Assembly: GCA_022410635.1 (NCBI GenBank)
Contig: JAJVDF010000228.1
Location: 877,289-941,288, forward strand
Direction: 5' to 3'
Length of the DNA: 64,000 nucleotides
From: Tretioscincus oriximinensis
Lineage: Eukaryota > Chordata > Lepidosauria > Squamata > Gymnophthalmidae
This document shows positions 48,151 through 60,929 of this stretch, one piece after another. A program made the position numbers and the translations under genes. The notes under the pieces were generated by a model. That model was not told where the DNA came from. It did not search any database and was given only the letters and a program-made list of their open reading frames with translations. Position 1 is the stretch's first letter. The number at the start of each line of letters is the position of its first letter.

Positions 48151-48567
48151 GGTCTCCATCGAATTCTGTCAGCATTCTCTACTTTACTCTTGAACGTGAA
48201 ATGTTTTGAGAAATTCTCTAGAACCTTAACTCTCGGTTACTTTACTTTGAATAAGAAATTACACTTACGTTCTGTATTTCTGGAGTCAAAATTTTCAAGC
48301 AGAAAATAAAGATAAAATATTAAAAGTATTGCATTTTTTTTTGCAAAATATTTCGAATCTACTTTTATCTTGTTTGAAGGAGAATGGCATATGCATTTAA
48401 TTCAAGTTAGAAATGAGAATACAGAATTAGAACGATAAAATGCCTGCTCATTTATTTTGAATTTGCTAGCTCTTGGACTACTCATTTTATAAGACCAGCA
48501 AATTAAACACTTACTGCACTGAACCAAGATGATGCTTAGTACAGAATAAGCCTTTATGCCCACAGAG

Positions 48568-48787
48568 CAGTGGTGGGATTCAGCTGGTTCGCACCAGTTC
48601 GATAGAAGTGGGACCTAATTTTATTTAGTTCAGTGAGCCAGGTGTTAAACCACCCAGGCCCCTACCTCCTGCNAGAAATGACATCACTTAGCATGTCATT
48701 TCCAGTTGCTTCTTCCTGCAATGCTGTAACTTTAAATGGCATTCTCAAAAGAAAACTGGTTGTTAAATTATTTGAATCCCATCACTG
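48568..48787. mobile_element. Non-autonomous hAT element (220 bp)
   Basis: The element starts cagtggtgggattcagc and ends with a complementary ttgaatcccatcactg. The 8-bp flanks are ccacagag (48560-48567) and ccaaagag (48788-48795), matching at seven of eight positions. The inverted ends resemble a hAT family I recall from squamate genomes. There is no transposase. Confidence 0.85.
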
Positions 48788-49017
48788 CCAAAGAGGCAAT
48801 TTCTGACCTTACCTTTGAGATTCATGACGGCACAGTGAAGTTCTACAAACTGGGATCAGTACTTTTTGCCACCCAACTTCAGTTTTCAACATTTGAACTG
48901 ATATTGCCATGTGATCAAGTAAGTGGTTGGTATGATGTTTAGACTGGTTTTATTTTTGTAATGTGAATGTTTGGTACTGTACTGTACGTGGAAACACACA
49001 TATCCCTTTTTGTTGTC

Positions 49018-49150
49018 ATCCGTATGGGTTGCCTCCATGGGTATTTACTTTTCCTGACTGGAAGAGTCTTAAAGTAAGGTTGATTCTGCACTGGTTGATG
49101 TAACTGGACCACCAAGTGTATCATGCTGCCTTCCATGTGCTGGGGTCCTC
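49018..49150. repeat. Unclassified repeat, related to 51828-51965
   Basis: It shares gggttgcctccatggg, tttacttttcctgactggaa and a tcttaaagtaagg-type block with 51828-51965, in the same orientation. The class is unknown. Confidence 0.5.
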
Positions 49151-49911
49151 ACCTGAGGATTTTCTTACACCGTACTAGCATGCAGAAGGCAGGGTCCAAG
49201 TGAATTTGCTAGTCCAGTATGCCAGGCAACGTGGAATTTTAGAAGCTTTCCATGTAAAGAGAGAACTTCTTTGGTCTTGTGCTTTAGGTACTCTTTTAAG
49301 TTTGTCTCTTGTCTCATCTGTTGCATGGGAAGAGGATGGTAATGATGAATTGCATGTACTAGGCTATATGTATCAGATCTGTTGGTATGTATTACAAAAC
49401 TGACATACACATAAGCAACAAGTTTGTCTGCATTGTATAATTTGTGTTTATTACCATTTGTTTATTACCATACACAGATGCAACGTAATTGAATAAAATA
49501 TTTATATGAAGACTTATTTAAAAAAATATATTTTTAAAATGAATTGTGCAAATTAACCTTGTATTGGCTACAATATAACAAAACATTATTGTAAATAGTT
49601 TGAGAAACTCAATTCTCTTTTCCCTTAAAAGTGCCAAAGAAAATTTGAGTTCCTTGATATATTACCTCTCTTGTTGTTTTCCAGGACAGGATGTCACTAT
49701 TTTATTCCCTCTCGAATTAATTTTGCTTTCAAGTGAATCTTACTTAGTCTGTTACTAAAGAATGTAAGGTAAATCTGATGGAATCAATTTGTATTCACAG
49801 ATTGTATGTTGTATGCTTCCATGTACGTTATGTTTGCATTCCAACGTTATCATTTAGTTTGCATGTTTTTGGTCTCTGTTGTCTTAACATTTTAATTCCT
49901 GGGTCTCAAGA

Positions 49912-50164
49912 GGAGACAGAAGTAGCAACCATGAATGAATATAAAGTCAAACTACAACCAAATGCAGTTTTGATCTCCATAGGGAATAGGAGATCTGTGC
50001 AGATTAGGTTTGTTGATTCTTCAACAAAGGGAGATTTTTCTGCTGATTTATATGGAGGAAACAGTCCCTCATATGTTTTCCATCTACGAGTATCCCCAAG
50101 TTATGAACAAGAACATTTAGATATTTTTTTNAAAAAAGGAATAATAGTGGAATATTTGAAATAA
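49912..50164 (+). other. Unassigned 84-codon open stretch
   Basis: An open stretch begins at or near EETEVATMNEYKVKLQPNAV and runs about 84 codons to a stop, with one N. A possible acceptor-like sequence (gtctcaagag) precedes it. I do not recognise the protein. The EYKVKLQPNAV region loosely recalls the start of retrotransposon pol domains, but the rest does not support that. It may be a decayed element or chance. Confidence 0.2.
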
Positions 50165-51825
50165 CAGCAACTTATATTAATTACAAAACCTTTGCTAATA
50201 TGAAGGGGATACAATTTATGAAAATGGACTACCAATGGGTATACAAGTGAAAAACAATAGGCAAGTACTGTGCTCATTTATTTGGGGGATGATTTCTGAA
50301 TCAGATTTTTTAGCAGTTAAAAATTCTTTTGATGTCCCCCTTCTGCAGGAAAATCTCATCTAAACGCATGAACATCAGTTGCTTTTAAAAACCTAAACTG
50401 CACAAGAACTCTTACTGAGCTATTAATTCACATCATTCTAAAGGGACCTAACAGGGACAATTGTTGGAATTCTTACAACTCAGCTTACACAAATTCATTT
50501 CCTATTTTTGAGTTACTGATTTAATTGACATATATGTATGACTTTTTCTCCTCTACTTCTATTTAAATTCTTTACAATTATATCGCCCTAAGGTAAAATA
50601 CCTGTGGATAAAAATAAATGTTTGTTACAAAGACTTTTTCTTCTGAGACAATGGTGGTTGGAAGTTCTCCTTTCATGCATTCAGGATGAACATTTTTCTT
50701 GCATGTTGAAATTGGTCATACAGCATTGGATGCTGTGATTTATAAATGGCACTTTTTTTTTGCATTGTAACACCCAACTATGTTCAGCCCAAACAGCAAA
50801 GGTCATTCTTCATACTCTATGTAATGTTTTTCAAGATGGCAAATATAGAGGTTTGGAGCCACTACAAAGATTCAGGCAAGATACGATCACTGGACAAAGA
50901 ACAGGTGATTCAGAAGAGTTCTGCTATGCTGCTAAGTCTTAAAATAATTGCAGGAGATGGTAACCTTCACTTCAGATTCATCAAACTGTATATTTGTTAA
51001 CCATGAATCAAAAGGCAACTTGGAAAAGTCAAAGAATCCTAAGAAAAAGCTTGCACACTTCTTTAGGGAAGTAAAGAAGTAAGGCAGACAACGTAATCCT
51101 TCCTTCTTTCCTAGATTCATATTGTTCTTCCACAGGTTTGTTCCTTTATAATATTTATATTTCAGCAAGACTAATATTGACTTGAGGAAAACAATATAGG
51201 CAAAGTTATGCCATTTGTTCCTTTTCCAAAGGGGCAGGATAGCAGCCCTGTATTGAAGTGATTCATGCAAAGTGCACATGAGCCCACCCTAGGAGTGAGA
51301 GGAGCAGTAAATAGATGTGCTTTACCCCCTAATCTTGAAAGTNTAACATCAGGCCAAGGACTCCTACCAATAATAATAAAAAACTGTGAACATTCTGGAC
51401 CACTTACTACCTGATCCTTTACATTCTAGCTCAGGATTGAAAATTTCACATCTGTGAGATTTTGAACAAGGAGCACGTGTGGCAGACTGGAAATGGCACA
51501 TGGAGTTAACCAGATTTTGATCAATGTGAAAAAGAACCACTTGGATGACCAATCTAAAAGACATTTCCTGTTCCTTCTAGTTTGCTGCATAAAGGTAGTA
51601 GGAAGCATGCGGCCATTTACACGGAGCTGTTCATGATCTGAACATAAAGAGACTTGGGGTGAGTGTATGTAGTTGGAAAAATGCATCACCCACATGAATA
51701 CAGTGAAGGTTTTCCTTTTTCATGAAAACTCCACTCTCAAACACCCAATAGCACCATCCCCAATGAACGACATGGCTTCTTGAACATGTGAGTGGTCCAG
51801 TTTGAAATGAAAAATGTTTGTGTAC
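50165..51825. other. Intergenic sequence, nothing recognised
   Basis: No exon or clearly classifiable repeat was recognised. The frames at 50746-51000 and 51426-51695 have no recognisable features. Confidence 0.4.
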
Positions 51826-51827
51826 AT

Positions 51828-51965
51828 GTCCTCATCTCTTGGGTTGCCTCCATGGGGATTTACTTCTTAGATTGGAAGTGTCTTACATGAAGGCCAACTC
51901 TACGGTGGTTGCCATACTGGATTGGCAAATGTACTAGGAGCCTGTCTTCCAGGTATTTCATGCTT
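51828..51965. repeat. Unclassified repeat, related to 49018-49150
   Basis: This is a diverged copy in the same orientation sharing gggttgcctccatgggg and ttggaagtgtcttac with the copy at 49018. Confidence 0.5.
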
Positions 51966-52100
51966 GCAAAATACCCAAATGTCTTGCTTCAGGCCAGTGG
52001 GAAAGTAGGTATTTTTCTCACATGGCAGCCAAGCAGCAAGGGCTCTCAGCAATAATTTAGGGAGAGCCCTTTTCTCCTAAAGTCTGTGATTTACCACAAT

Positions 52101-52625
52101 TGCATAAGAGGAGCCCTGCTGGATCAGGTCAGAGCCCATCTAGTCCAGCATTCTGCACACACAGCGGCCCACCAATTGCACCTGGGCAATCTGGAACAGA
52201 GGAAGGCAAAATCTTCATCTGTTCTCAATGCCCTGCAAATGGTACCTCAGGAATACTGCCAGTTGCTCCATCTTGGTTGCTCCATCCATGCTAGTAGCTC
52301 TTTATACCCTTGGTAGCCATGATTTTCTAATCCTCTCTTAAAACTATCCAGGTTGCTAGCTACCACCACCTCTTCTGGAAGTAAATTCCACAGGCTGATG
52401 ACCCTCTGGGAGAAAAAATACTTTCCTTTGTCTGTCCTCACTCTTCTGCTCATCAGTTTCAAGGAATGCCCCTTGGTCTTAGTGTTGTGTGATAGAGAAA
52501 ACATTTTTCTCTATTCACCTTATACACTTCAATCAAACCACCTCTCAAACTCCATCTTTTGAGGCTAAAGAGGCCCAGACGTTGCAGCTGGATTTCATAA
52601 GGGAGGTGCTTGACTATTTGGCAGC
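52101..52625 (-). mobile_element. CR1-type LINE 3' fragment
   Basis: On the - strand it encodes FSQRVISLWNLLPEEVVVA followed by SFKRGLENHGYQG, the conserved C-terminal end of CR1-group LINEs. The 3' UTR follows, seen on the + strand as ctgctggatcaggtcagagc and ccatctagtccagcattctg. The fragment is about 520 bp, 5' truncated and inactive. Confidence 0.87.
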
Positions 52626-52629
52626 CGTG

Positions 52630-54200
52630 GGCCAATGCTGCCTTTAAAATAGGTTTTTACTTGAACATATTAGTTGAGAATAATATTCGTGGTTTGGAAA
52701 TACTAATTTAACCTATTCAAATATAGGCAATGTGTCTCATTATATCAAGGGAACATAAGATATTGAATGCATCATGCCACTTTACAGTGCAAACCTACCT
52801 AGGTACACTGAAGAAATCTCCATGGGTTAAATGAAGAAATATTCATGGCTTCAATTGTAGCTTTAGGATAATGATTTTCTACATACGACTGTTAAAATAC
52901 TTGCTTTAAAAATAATGTGCACAAATGACTATAGAGTTAAATATGCAGCACTCAGCACTCAAAAGAAAACTCCACACTATAATCAACATTTTAAATAGGA
53001 TTTCAGAAAGGTGACTGAGAATGCATTTGAGTTCTGCTGGATAGATTATTTTGCTTAAATGTGTCTGAAATACTATATATGTCATCAAAGGCACTATCTC
53101 ATTAATTTTACTGCTTCAGCTTAATTATAATTATACAAAGGATGAAAAACACTATTTGAAAAAAAAGAGAAAAGCACAGATCAAAACAAATCTTATACTG
53201 TGACTGGTTTATCTCAGAGAAATTTCGGCCGTAACTCCATATCACTAGACCGGGATTGACCTCATGGTCCCTCGTTGCATCAGGTAACCTTGGGATGAAA
53301 TTTGACAGCTCCACTGCTAAGGTGAGAATTCTTTATACCTGTTCCTCAGACAGATTCCTTGCCCTTTCTGCACAGGCACATAGGTGTGTGGCTTATTTTG
53401 TTGCTTATAATGCCTTGCTGCACCATCCAAAATGGAGCTGTTTTTCTCACGCTTAAGTTTTCATAGCTTGGAAGGGGATTGGGGTTGTTCTGTCCTCCCA
53501 TGCCTCTTGGGAGTGTAACACTGTGGAGGTAGCTTGAATTCTATGCCCCCCATCCACCCCAGCCTCTGAAACTCTATGGAGGCATAATCTTACCCTTCTA
53601 ATTATGAAGGTCATTTTTTCATCATATTGACATTTTTATATCGAAAGTTGTCTAATTGCCTCCATTGTGAGGTCTTTTACTTTGGCATTTTCTTTTATTT
53701 GCTTGTTTGGTAGAGACTGCTTCTCCTTTTATAAGATACCATTCTTGGCATGATTACATCTCAAACTCCTTCATACAGTGAGTAACATTTGCCAGGTTAT
53801 GGCATAGCAGTAACTACAGGTAGTTAAAGGGGGGGATCAGTCTTGTATCATTATTGGAATTAAATTTATCTGCCTCTAATTTGTTTATGACTCAGAAGAT
53901 TCTCAGTGGCTTTGCAAATGCTCAGCTTCTCACTAGGTAATATCAATAGTTGTCAAAAAACAATCCTGTTTAATTCTACATATGTACACGCTTAAGCCTA
54001 CTGATACTAATGGGTTTATGGGGGTTTAATTGAAGAGTTGATTGAGATTTTTAGGAGACTATTATCATTTCTAGGAAAGGTAATTATTTTAGTAGGACAC
54101 AGAATAGTGTATAACCATAGATAGGCTGACCAAATTAAGATTAACCATACACTATGGGATTTTCTGCAATAAGGGGCTAATTGTTGGAATCAGTGAATCT
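52630..54200. other. Intergenic sequence, nothing recognised
   Basis: AT-rich sequence with no exon or classifiable repeat recognised. Confidence 0.45.
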
Positions 54201-54214
54201 GGTACAGTGCCTAA

Positions 54215-54376
54215 AGNATTGTTGTACTCCCCACAACAACCCCTGTGAAGTAGGTGAGGCTGAGAGAGTTCTAAAGAACTGTGACTAGACTAAGGTTACC
54301 CAATTGGCTTGGAATTTAACCAGAGACTACCAGATAGGACTCCAATACTCTAATCACTATACCCAACTGGCTCCCA
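54215..54376 (-). mobile_element. SINE family B, head and body
   Basis: The + strand carries gaagtaggtgaggctgagag, agactaaggttacccaattg and the complement of the tRNA-like head (ctaatcactatacccaactg). The 3' tail is missing. Confidence 0.72.
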
Positions 54377-54954
54377 CACAAAAAAAATCATCGTCAGGAA
54401 AACATCATTGTCAGGAAAAGTGTAGGCTGTCTTCACGATGGTACATGAGATCAGATCATTCACAACCTCGATGTTCAAGTGAGGGCTAGGAGTAAACATT
54501 CTTAATCTCAGAACCACTGGGACAGGTTTTTTTGGTCTTCTGCAGGCTTCCTATTTTGTGAATCAGGTCCCTCTGGTCCACTGGTAGACATGATTTAATG
54601 CATTACTAAACAGAGCATCCCTAATCTGGATTATAGTCCATCTGGTGAAGGGTTACCAGATAAAGTCTAGGCTAGAAGTTTGCACCTTTAAGTGATGTAC
54701 ATGAGTTATTTCCCTCCAGGTGTTAAAGTCATTAGGNGTTGCATGTAGTGAAAATTCCTTTCTTCTCTATCCATTAAACCTGTAAATTTCTATTTGGGAT
54801 TTTATCTGGTTATCCTAGTCCAATGCAGATGAAGGCAGAACAGTATCTGTGTATGCGAGTGGGGGGAGGGATTTCACACAACCACATTAACATGGGGATT
54901 GATGAGGCCCAGACGTTGACTATGGCCCCTTAGTTCTGCATTAAAGGTCCATGA

Positions 54955-55080
54955 AAAACGGCATATGGCCCTTCTGCACTAGCCTTCATTTTGGGATATA
55001 CTTGGAATATGGACCTGCTATTCACATACCAGAGCCTGCAAGCACCAACTCCTATTTTATAAAAAAATATTTCAAGCAGT
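54955..55080. repeat. Family D-like MITE remnant
   Basis: It contains cttctgcactagcc, ttttgggatatacttggaat and attcacataccagagcctgc, resembling the internal order of the family D MITEs. The borders are uncertain. Confidence 0.35.
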
Positions 55081-55646
55081 GGAAATGGAAGCAAATGTAT
55101 CCTAAATTTCTGATCTTTAACCAATCAAAGTTCAGAAATATTAAAAATATTAAAAAGAACAAAACAGAATAAGCATTGGGAATATTATTTTTATGTACTT
55201 CATATGATCTATCTTCCAGCTTATAAATTCAGGCTAGATATGTGAAGAAATCCATCTTCAGCAAATAAACAGGCAGTCATTATTTAAATAAAAATCAAAA
55301 AGTAAAGGATTGCAAGCCATTTACATCTCACACAGCCCTTTACAGTACTTGTCTGATGGACATTTTAGGGGAAATTGTCAATTGGATTCGTGAAACTCCT
55401 CTGGCTTAATTTAATGGAATAGCCTTCAAAAGGAAAACCTATGTTGCCTCAATTTTTTCATAATTTGTATGCACTTGCTTCAAGGTATCCTGTTCTCTTT
55501 CTGTGTGTAAATAGTTTAGACCTTGAAGGTAATACCATTAACACAAGAGAAGAAAAGTACATCATGGCACCCAAGTTGATTGGCTGTGTAGCTACCTCCA
55601 GGCTTTTTGTAGCAAATGTGATGCAATTGGAAGCATCACATAGGCN

Positions 55647-55772
55647 CTGTCCCCACTGAGCCGTATTCTGGGTTATAACTCGGTACACAGCTTGGTCATC
55701 CACATGCCAGTGTAGGCTATGGCAGGCTGATATTTTGAGATATAGGCAAGTCTAAGGCTCAGTGGGGACAGG
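55647..55772. mobile_element. Family D MITE, copy 2
   Basis: The ends ctgtccccactgagcc and ggctcagtggggacag are exact reverse complements. The interior (catccacatgccagtgtagg, ctatggcaggctgat) matches the copy at 16214-16390 but lacks part of the right arm. No clear target duplication was defined. Confidence 0.7.
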
Positions 55773-56474
55773 ACCTTAAGGAGTCTTTTATTTTTCAGAC
55801 AAGAGACCTAAGCTGCTGAATGAACAAGGTAGATTAGGACCAACATACCATTATTATGTCCCCTTAAAAGTGATAAACCTGCCCAGATGTGTGGATTTGA
55901 TACAGAGATGTCCTTTNTTCTTTTTAAAATAAATAAATCCATTTAAATGCCATCACTGTGGCTAGAGCAGAATATTAACACTGCTACAAAATAAAACTAA
56001 CATGCTGGAATCACAAAACCTTGTACAATTAAGAAGGCATTTTTAAATGCTTCTAGTTAAGCAGGAATCACTTCCCCTATTTCACCACATATCTTCAATG
56101 TAAGCTTTTGAAAGTGTAATATTTGAAATACGGAGATACTATAGAGCAGCTTTGAGGGATATCAGCCTGATTATGCATGCACGTAATTCCTCTTAATAAA
56201 TTATGTGGAGACATTTAGAGGTCATTGTACCACAGCACAGAGACTGTGACAAGAGCTACATGTTGTACTTTAAAGGACAAAGGAAATGTCACAAGAAGAG
56301 CTTGTTACTGGGGACAGTTGAAGAGGAAATGTTCACATCAGGAAAAGAAGGCAGGGTGCTTGGAAGGAGCACCAGGCAGGTTGGGTCCTTTACCATGGAG
56401 ATAGTTTTGAATGTCCACTATTTTGAGGGGTTTCAAAGACAGAGTTCTATTAGAAGGGATCTTATAGTTCAAGG

Positions 56475-56870
56475 GCGGGGGACCTTTTTCTGCTAGGGAC
56501 CATGTAGATATTTGTAACATCACTTGAAGCCTTGCCTCCACCCCTCAGGCACTACTCCTGCCCACCCAGACCACACTCTCTCCCTCTGGCCTCTCCTCAA
56601 CCCAGGCCCACAAAATCATGGGCTTTTCAATGCTTCCCAGGCCTTCTCCCCCTTCTTCACCTCCCTTCCTCCTGGGTAACCCCCCCCCCCCTCTTCACTT
56701 TATGTATTTCCCTTCATGTTTTCACAAAGTGAGGAACCATTTTTTTAGCCAGGGAAGTCTTGTGGTTCTACAGCAACATACTGGGTTCCAGACCAAATAG
56801 TAGCTNGGGGAACATGTTCCAGGCTGGACCAAATGGTTCCATGGGCTGAATGTGGCCCCCAGGCCTTAGA
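56475..56870. mobile_element. Decayed hAT-like element
   Basis: The left part reads aagggcgggggacc and the right part gggctgaatgtggccccc and caggcc, which recall inverted hAT ends such as those at 24060. The interior is C-rich with a run of C near 56680. No clean 8-bp duplication was found. Confidence 0.4.
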
Positions 56871-57327
56871 TCCCCCCCTCTCCCCCAGCACAATACTTAC
56901 ACAAAGTCAGTTTTAGGAGGATCCAATGATGGAAAAGTTGAAGTACCCCTATGTCTGGCTGAAGGGTCACAGATTTCCTTACTGGATCAGCCTAAGTTTG
57001 TATTGAAAACGGAGCTCTATTTTTAAATTAACCCGTCCTCTTGGTATAATTTAGCACACATAAAAGTCTGCCCCTGAATCATATTTGGCAATTCACTGTA
57101 AAGGCCACCTTTGAGTGGACACACCCAAAGCTCTAACAACTAAAAAAATATACCAGGTCAGATAATATGTTTCAAACTGGCCAATTTCCAATTACATAAT
57201 GTGTCTAGCTGTGAGTTATTACTATATTAATAGGAATATATTGATAGGAATATAAACCAAATAATTAGGACTAAGGTTACAAAGATGAGCTTTTCTTTGT
57301 AATTACAAATTCTTTGGACATATCTAG

Positions 57328-58560
57328 CTGCATCCACACATTAACAGCTGCATTAACATTTTATACTATAATACTGTTAAATTGAGCTTTTGTCCACACA
57401 TAATTGCAGGGATACAGCTGTGATTGTGATAAGAACATTTTATTTTTTCATCCTAGTAGTTTTCTGCCAACTTCAGGCCACAACGTTCTATGGTCTCATA
57501 GATGATGGGAGCTTCCAACAGTTCTTGCCATTCCCTCTTGTTTTAGAGCAAGGTAGGGCATTTAAAAAGCAGTTTTTCTCTGCCTAAAAGCTATAGTTTT
57601 TTTGCTTTAATTAAAACTTCATAACAGCCTCATATATGGAAGATTTTGTTTTGGAAATGGAGCATTTTTAATTCTCCCTATTAAAGGGGAGGAAGAGGAG
57701 GAGGCAGCAGCCAATGATAGAAGACAAGCAGCATTTCCTGGAGCTTATCACTCCCAGGTCTCCTGGGATTTGTAGTAAAATGCATAGTTTCCTAGGCATT
57801 TTGCCACAAATCCAGAGGGAAGAAAGAAACATGTGGATTATCATAACAACAGTGTAAGTGTGGATATACCCTCAGTCTTGGTAATCTCAAATTCCTTTTT
57901 GAAGTCTCAGGCTGCTTATTCCAATGTATGTGGATATTTCAGAAGAATGTGCTGTTTTATTAAAGCACATATATTTATAGTGGATTGTATAAGTGATGCC
58001 AAAATGCAATTTCAGAATGGTTCAAATAACCTCATTTATTTTATTTATATTTTATTTTCTTGATGAGCTTGTGAGGCATCATGTGGAAAAGAGGGAATAA
58101 AAATAAGCCAAAGATTGTTTTGAATGTTTCATGAAGTATTTAAAAGAAGATTAGACCTTTATTTTACTGGGAAGAGCAAGAGCATGCTAGCTCCAAGGAA
58201 ACGTTATTTGTAAGCCCCAATCAATTCTGTAGTCTTTAAGGCAAGGGGAAGTTGATAAAAACAGCACATTAGAAAACGATGTTTTGCTCTGTTGCTCAAG
58301 CTCCAGGAAGGCAAAAGGACAGGCAGAATTAGAAGAGGTACTGGTCAGGTAAAGCTACCTTCTAGCACCTAGGGAAACTCATTAGGGCTTTTTATGCCCT
58401 TGGGCTGAGGAATGCTACTAGTAATTGGTGTAATCAGATCATCTGTTTGGCCAGTTACCCCTCCATTCCTCAAGGCAGCAGAGGAAATGAGCTTAGCTTT
58501 GGAAATACATGGCACAAGCCAAACCCTCTAGCTTGGACCTATGTCTCCCACCCATTTGCA
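57328..58560. other. Intergenic sequence, mostly unrecognised
   Basis: The segments gctgcatccacacattaaca (about 57329) and gtgtggatatacc (about 57858) may be remnants of MITE ends on either side of ctcctgggatttgtagt, but the structure is not convincing. No exon was recognised. Confidence 0.35.
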
Positions 58561-58582
58561 CAAAGTGAGGGTTCAGTGGGCA

Positions 58583-59168
58583 TAGGGTTGCCATACGTCC
58601 CGGTAAACCGGGACAAACCCGGTTTTGGGGATTAAAATATAGTCCCCTCCAGGTTTTAAGGCAAAGTCCCGGCTGTTTACATTCATCGATGCTGCATCGG
58701 GGAATGTAAAAAGGCGGGATTTTAAAGGAAAAGCAGCTGTCAGATCTGACGGCTGCAGCACGCGCAATGCTTTCCAGGGTCCTGGGAGGACCCTCGGTGC
58801 GCGCCNTNGCTGCTCCTTGGCTGGAGGCGGGGTTTCGCTCTACTCTCGCCGCCAACTCGCCTCTAGCAGAGGAGAAACGCCTGGGTTTGTGACAGGAGGG
58901 CAGCTCTGTTCTCCTCTCACAAACCCAAGCGTTTTTGCTCCGCTGCTGCAGGCGAGTTGGCGGCCCGCTTGCTAGAGCAGGGCGAAATCCCGCCTCCAGC
59001 AAAGGAGCAGGTACGCGTGCGTGCACGCTGCGCACACACGGATGCTTGTGGTGAAACAGGCAGAAGAGGTTTTGCCTGTCTCACTACAAGCATCCGTATG
59101 TGCGCACGCGCATGCACGCGCACCCCACCCCCGTCCCGGTTTTGGGTTGCCAGAATATGGCAACCCTA
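58583..59168. mobile_element. hAT element with two internal hairpins
   Basis: The terminal inverted repeats are tagggttgccata and tatggcaacccta, followed inward by partly inverted gtcccggt segments. A perfect 8-bp duplication agtgggca flanks the element at 58575-58582 and 59169-59176. The interior holds two long hairpins, with arms about 58820-58898/58911-59000 and about 59011-59065/59071-59123. They are GC-rich and CpG-rich. The open frames across it are artefacts of composition. There is no transposase. Confidence 0.9.
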
Positions 59169-59179
59169 AGTGGGCAAAG

Positions 59180-60250
59180 CAGTGTTAGAACCCAGAAGAC
59201 TTACCTGGCAAGGCTCACATTTTCTGCTATGCATATTCCCTAAAGCTAACTAAAGAAAGGGCCTAAGGTGCTTCCTTTACCCAATCCCTCTCCACATGTA
59301 AGGTCACAGCAATGTGTGGTAACTGTTTCAAATGTCTTATGGGCCATTGGAAACAATATTTTGTATACCTCTGTAGGGGAGGTCTCACATTTCTTCTCTT
59401 TCCAGTATAAGAAAGGGGATCAATCAGATTGCTGCATGATTGTTTTTGCCACTTCAGTTTGCCAGAAAATAGCTTCTAATAACGAGGAAGTCCAGTCTTT
59501 GTACTTGGCTTAGCTGTATTTCGCACATAGTCCATTGAAAAATATTTCATTTGATAATAATCACTTGCATTTTCTCTATCCTGTTGGTTCCACTTCACCC
59601 ACCTAATTTGGAAGAAGTTCTAACCCAACAGGCTACATCAATACATTTTTGTACANTCCCAGATCAGAAAAAGTGTTGGAGCCTCCTTAGTAAGAATATG
59701 TGGCTCAAGGTAGCAGTCAAGATTAAATGGCAAAGTGGGGTGGAGAAATGGGGCTCATAATGATGAATGGCAGCATGTTCATTCTTTGCCAAAATCACTA
59801 ACAGAGAAGCAATTTTTTACTTTTATGAAAAAGTGAAAGAACACAATTCAAGATATAATAGTGTTTGTACAATTCAGTCTTAACAGCTGAGGACAAAGGA
59901 AGTACTCATTTTCCCCTATTTTTATTTTTTATTTTAAAAATTGCATCNCTCATTTTCATTCATCATTTTTCTGTCCTTGCATTTTACTGTCCTTGTCAAA
60001 AATAATGGTGAATAAACTGGAAGAATGTAGGATTAAAAATGTGTATGTGTGGCATACATGCATTTTGTATATGTATCTGCAAGAGAAAGAACCTGAGGGC
60101 CTTATTCTGACATGTACCTAAAATTTTAGTCCACTACATGTCAGAACACAGCCTGAGAGAGAAGGGCAGCCAGGTGCAAATCAGGGGTTTGTAAAGTCAT
60201 CCTTTAATAAAAAGTGACCTATCATTCCCAGTTGTCCATATATATGTGAA
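59180..60250. other. Intergenic sequence, nothing recognised
   Basis: No exon or classifiable repeat was recognised between the hAT element and the presumed end of the ITGBL1 3' UTR. Confidence 0.45.
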
Positions 60251-60256
60251 AACCTA

Positions 60257-60929
60257 TTTATTTTGCCACACTGCCCAATCAGATTACACCTGTTTTACTA
60301 TAGGTGCTACTCACTGATTGAAAAGGATGCCTTCAGAATGATATAACCCCAAACAATGAAGATGCAAGCTTTCTGAGGTTTCAGAATGAGCAAGGCAAAT
60401 ACAGGGGAAAATGTCTTTCACTTCAGACTCAAATTCACCCAGAACTTAACAAATTTAATGTCTAATTGTACCCAGAGTGGATATGGAATGGTGTGGGAAA
60501 CCCTATCACAATGAAGGAAATCAAATCATTTCAGGAATTACATTCTTCTAAATCAGCTTAACAGTTTTTGCACAAATACCATTCTAGTTATATAATAAAG
60601 CAGAAATTCAGTCCCTCAATGTACAATGCCTCTTGTCTGTGCAATTCTCAGCAAAAGTGATCTATGGCACTCTTATAGACTACTGTTTACCCTCTACGGT
60701 TGTGTTCTCACCCTGCTCCCATTGGCTGAACTGGAAGCAAAATAAAGAACATCAGATATCTGTTCCGACTGTACATTAGATACTGTATATCACTTCAGAA
60801 ATTGGGGGTGTATTCGTTCATCTTTAATGATAGGTTCACTCCTTTGTCTTGTGTTTAAGCATTATAGCAGCCTAGGTTTAAAATAAAAAGCACCGTAAAC
60901 CATCTTGTTATCAGCATCTCACAGTGATA
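60257..60929 (-). other. ITGBL1: ITGBL1 3' UTR (end uncertain)
   Basis: This sequence follows the ITGBL1 stop codon on the - strand. An AATAAA on that strand (tttatt at 60257-60262 on +) is about 670 bases past the stop and is a candidate poly(A) signal. Others further left cannot be excluded, so the boundary is a guess. Confidence 0.45.

Noticed and set aside
58493..59035. 180-residue open frame on the - strand
   Set aside because: It crosses a hAT border and the hairpins inside it, so it is a composition artefact with no family features.
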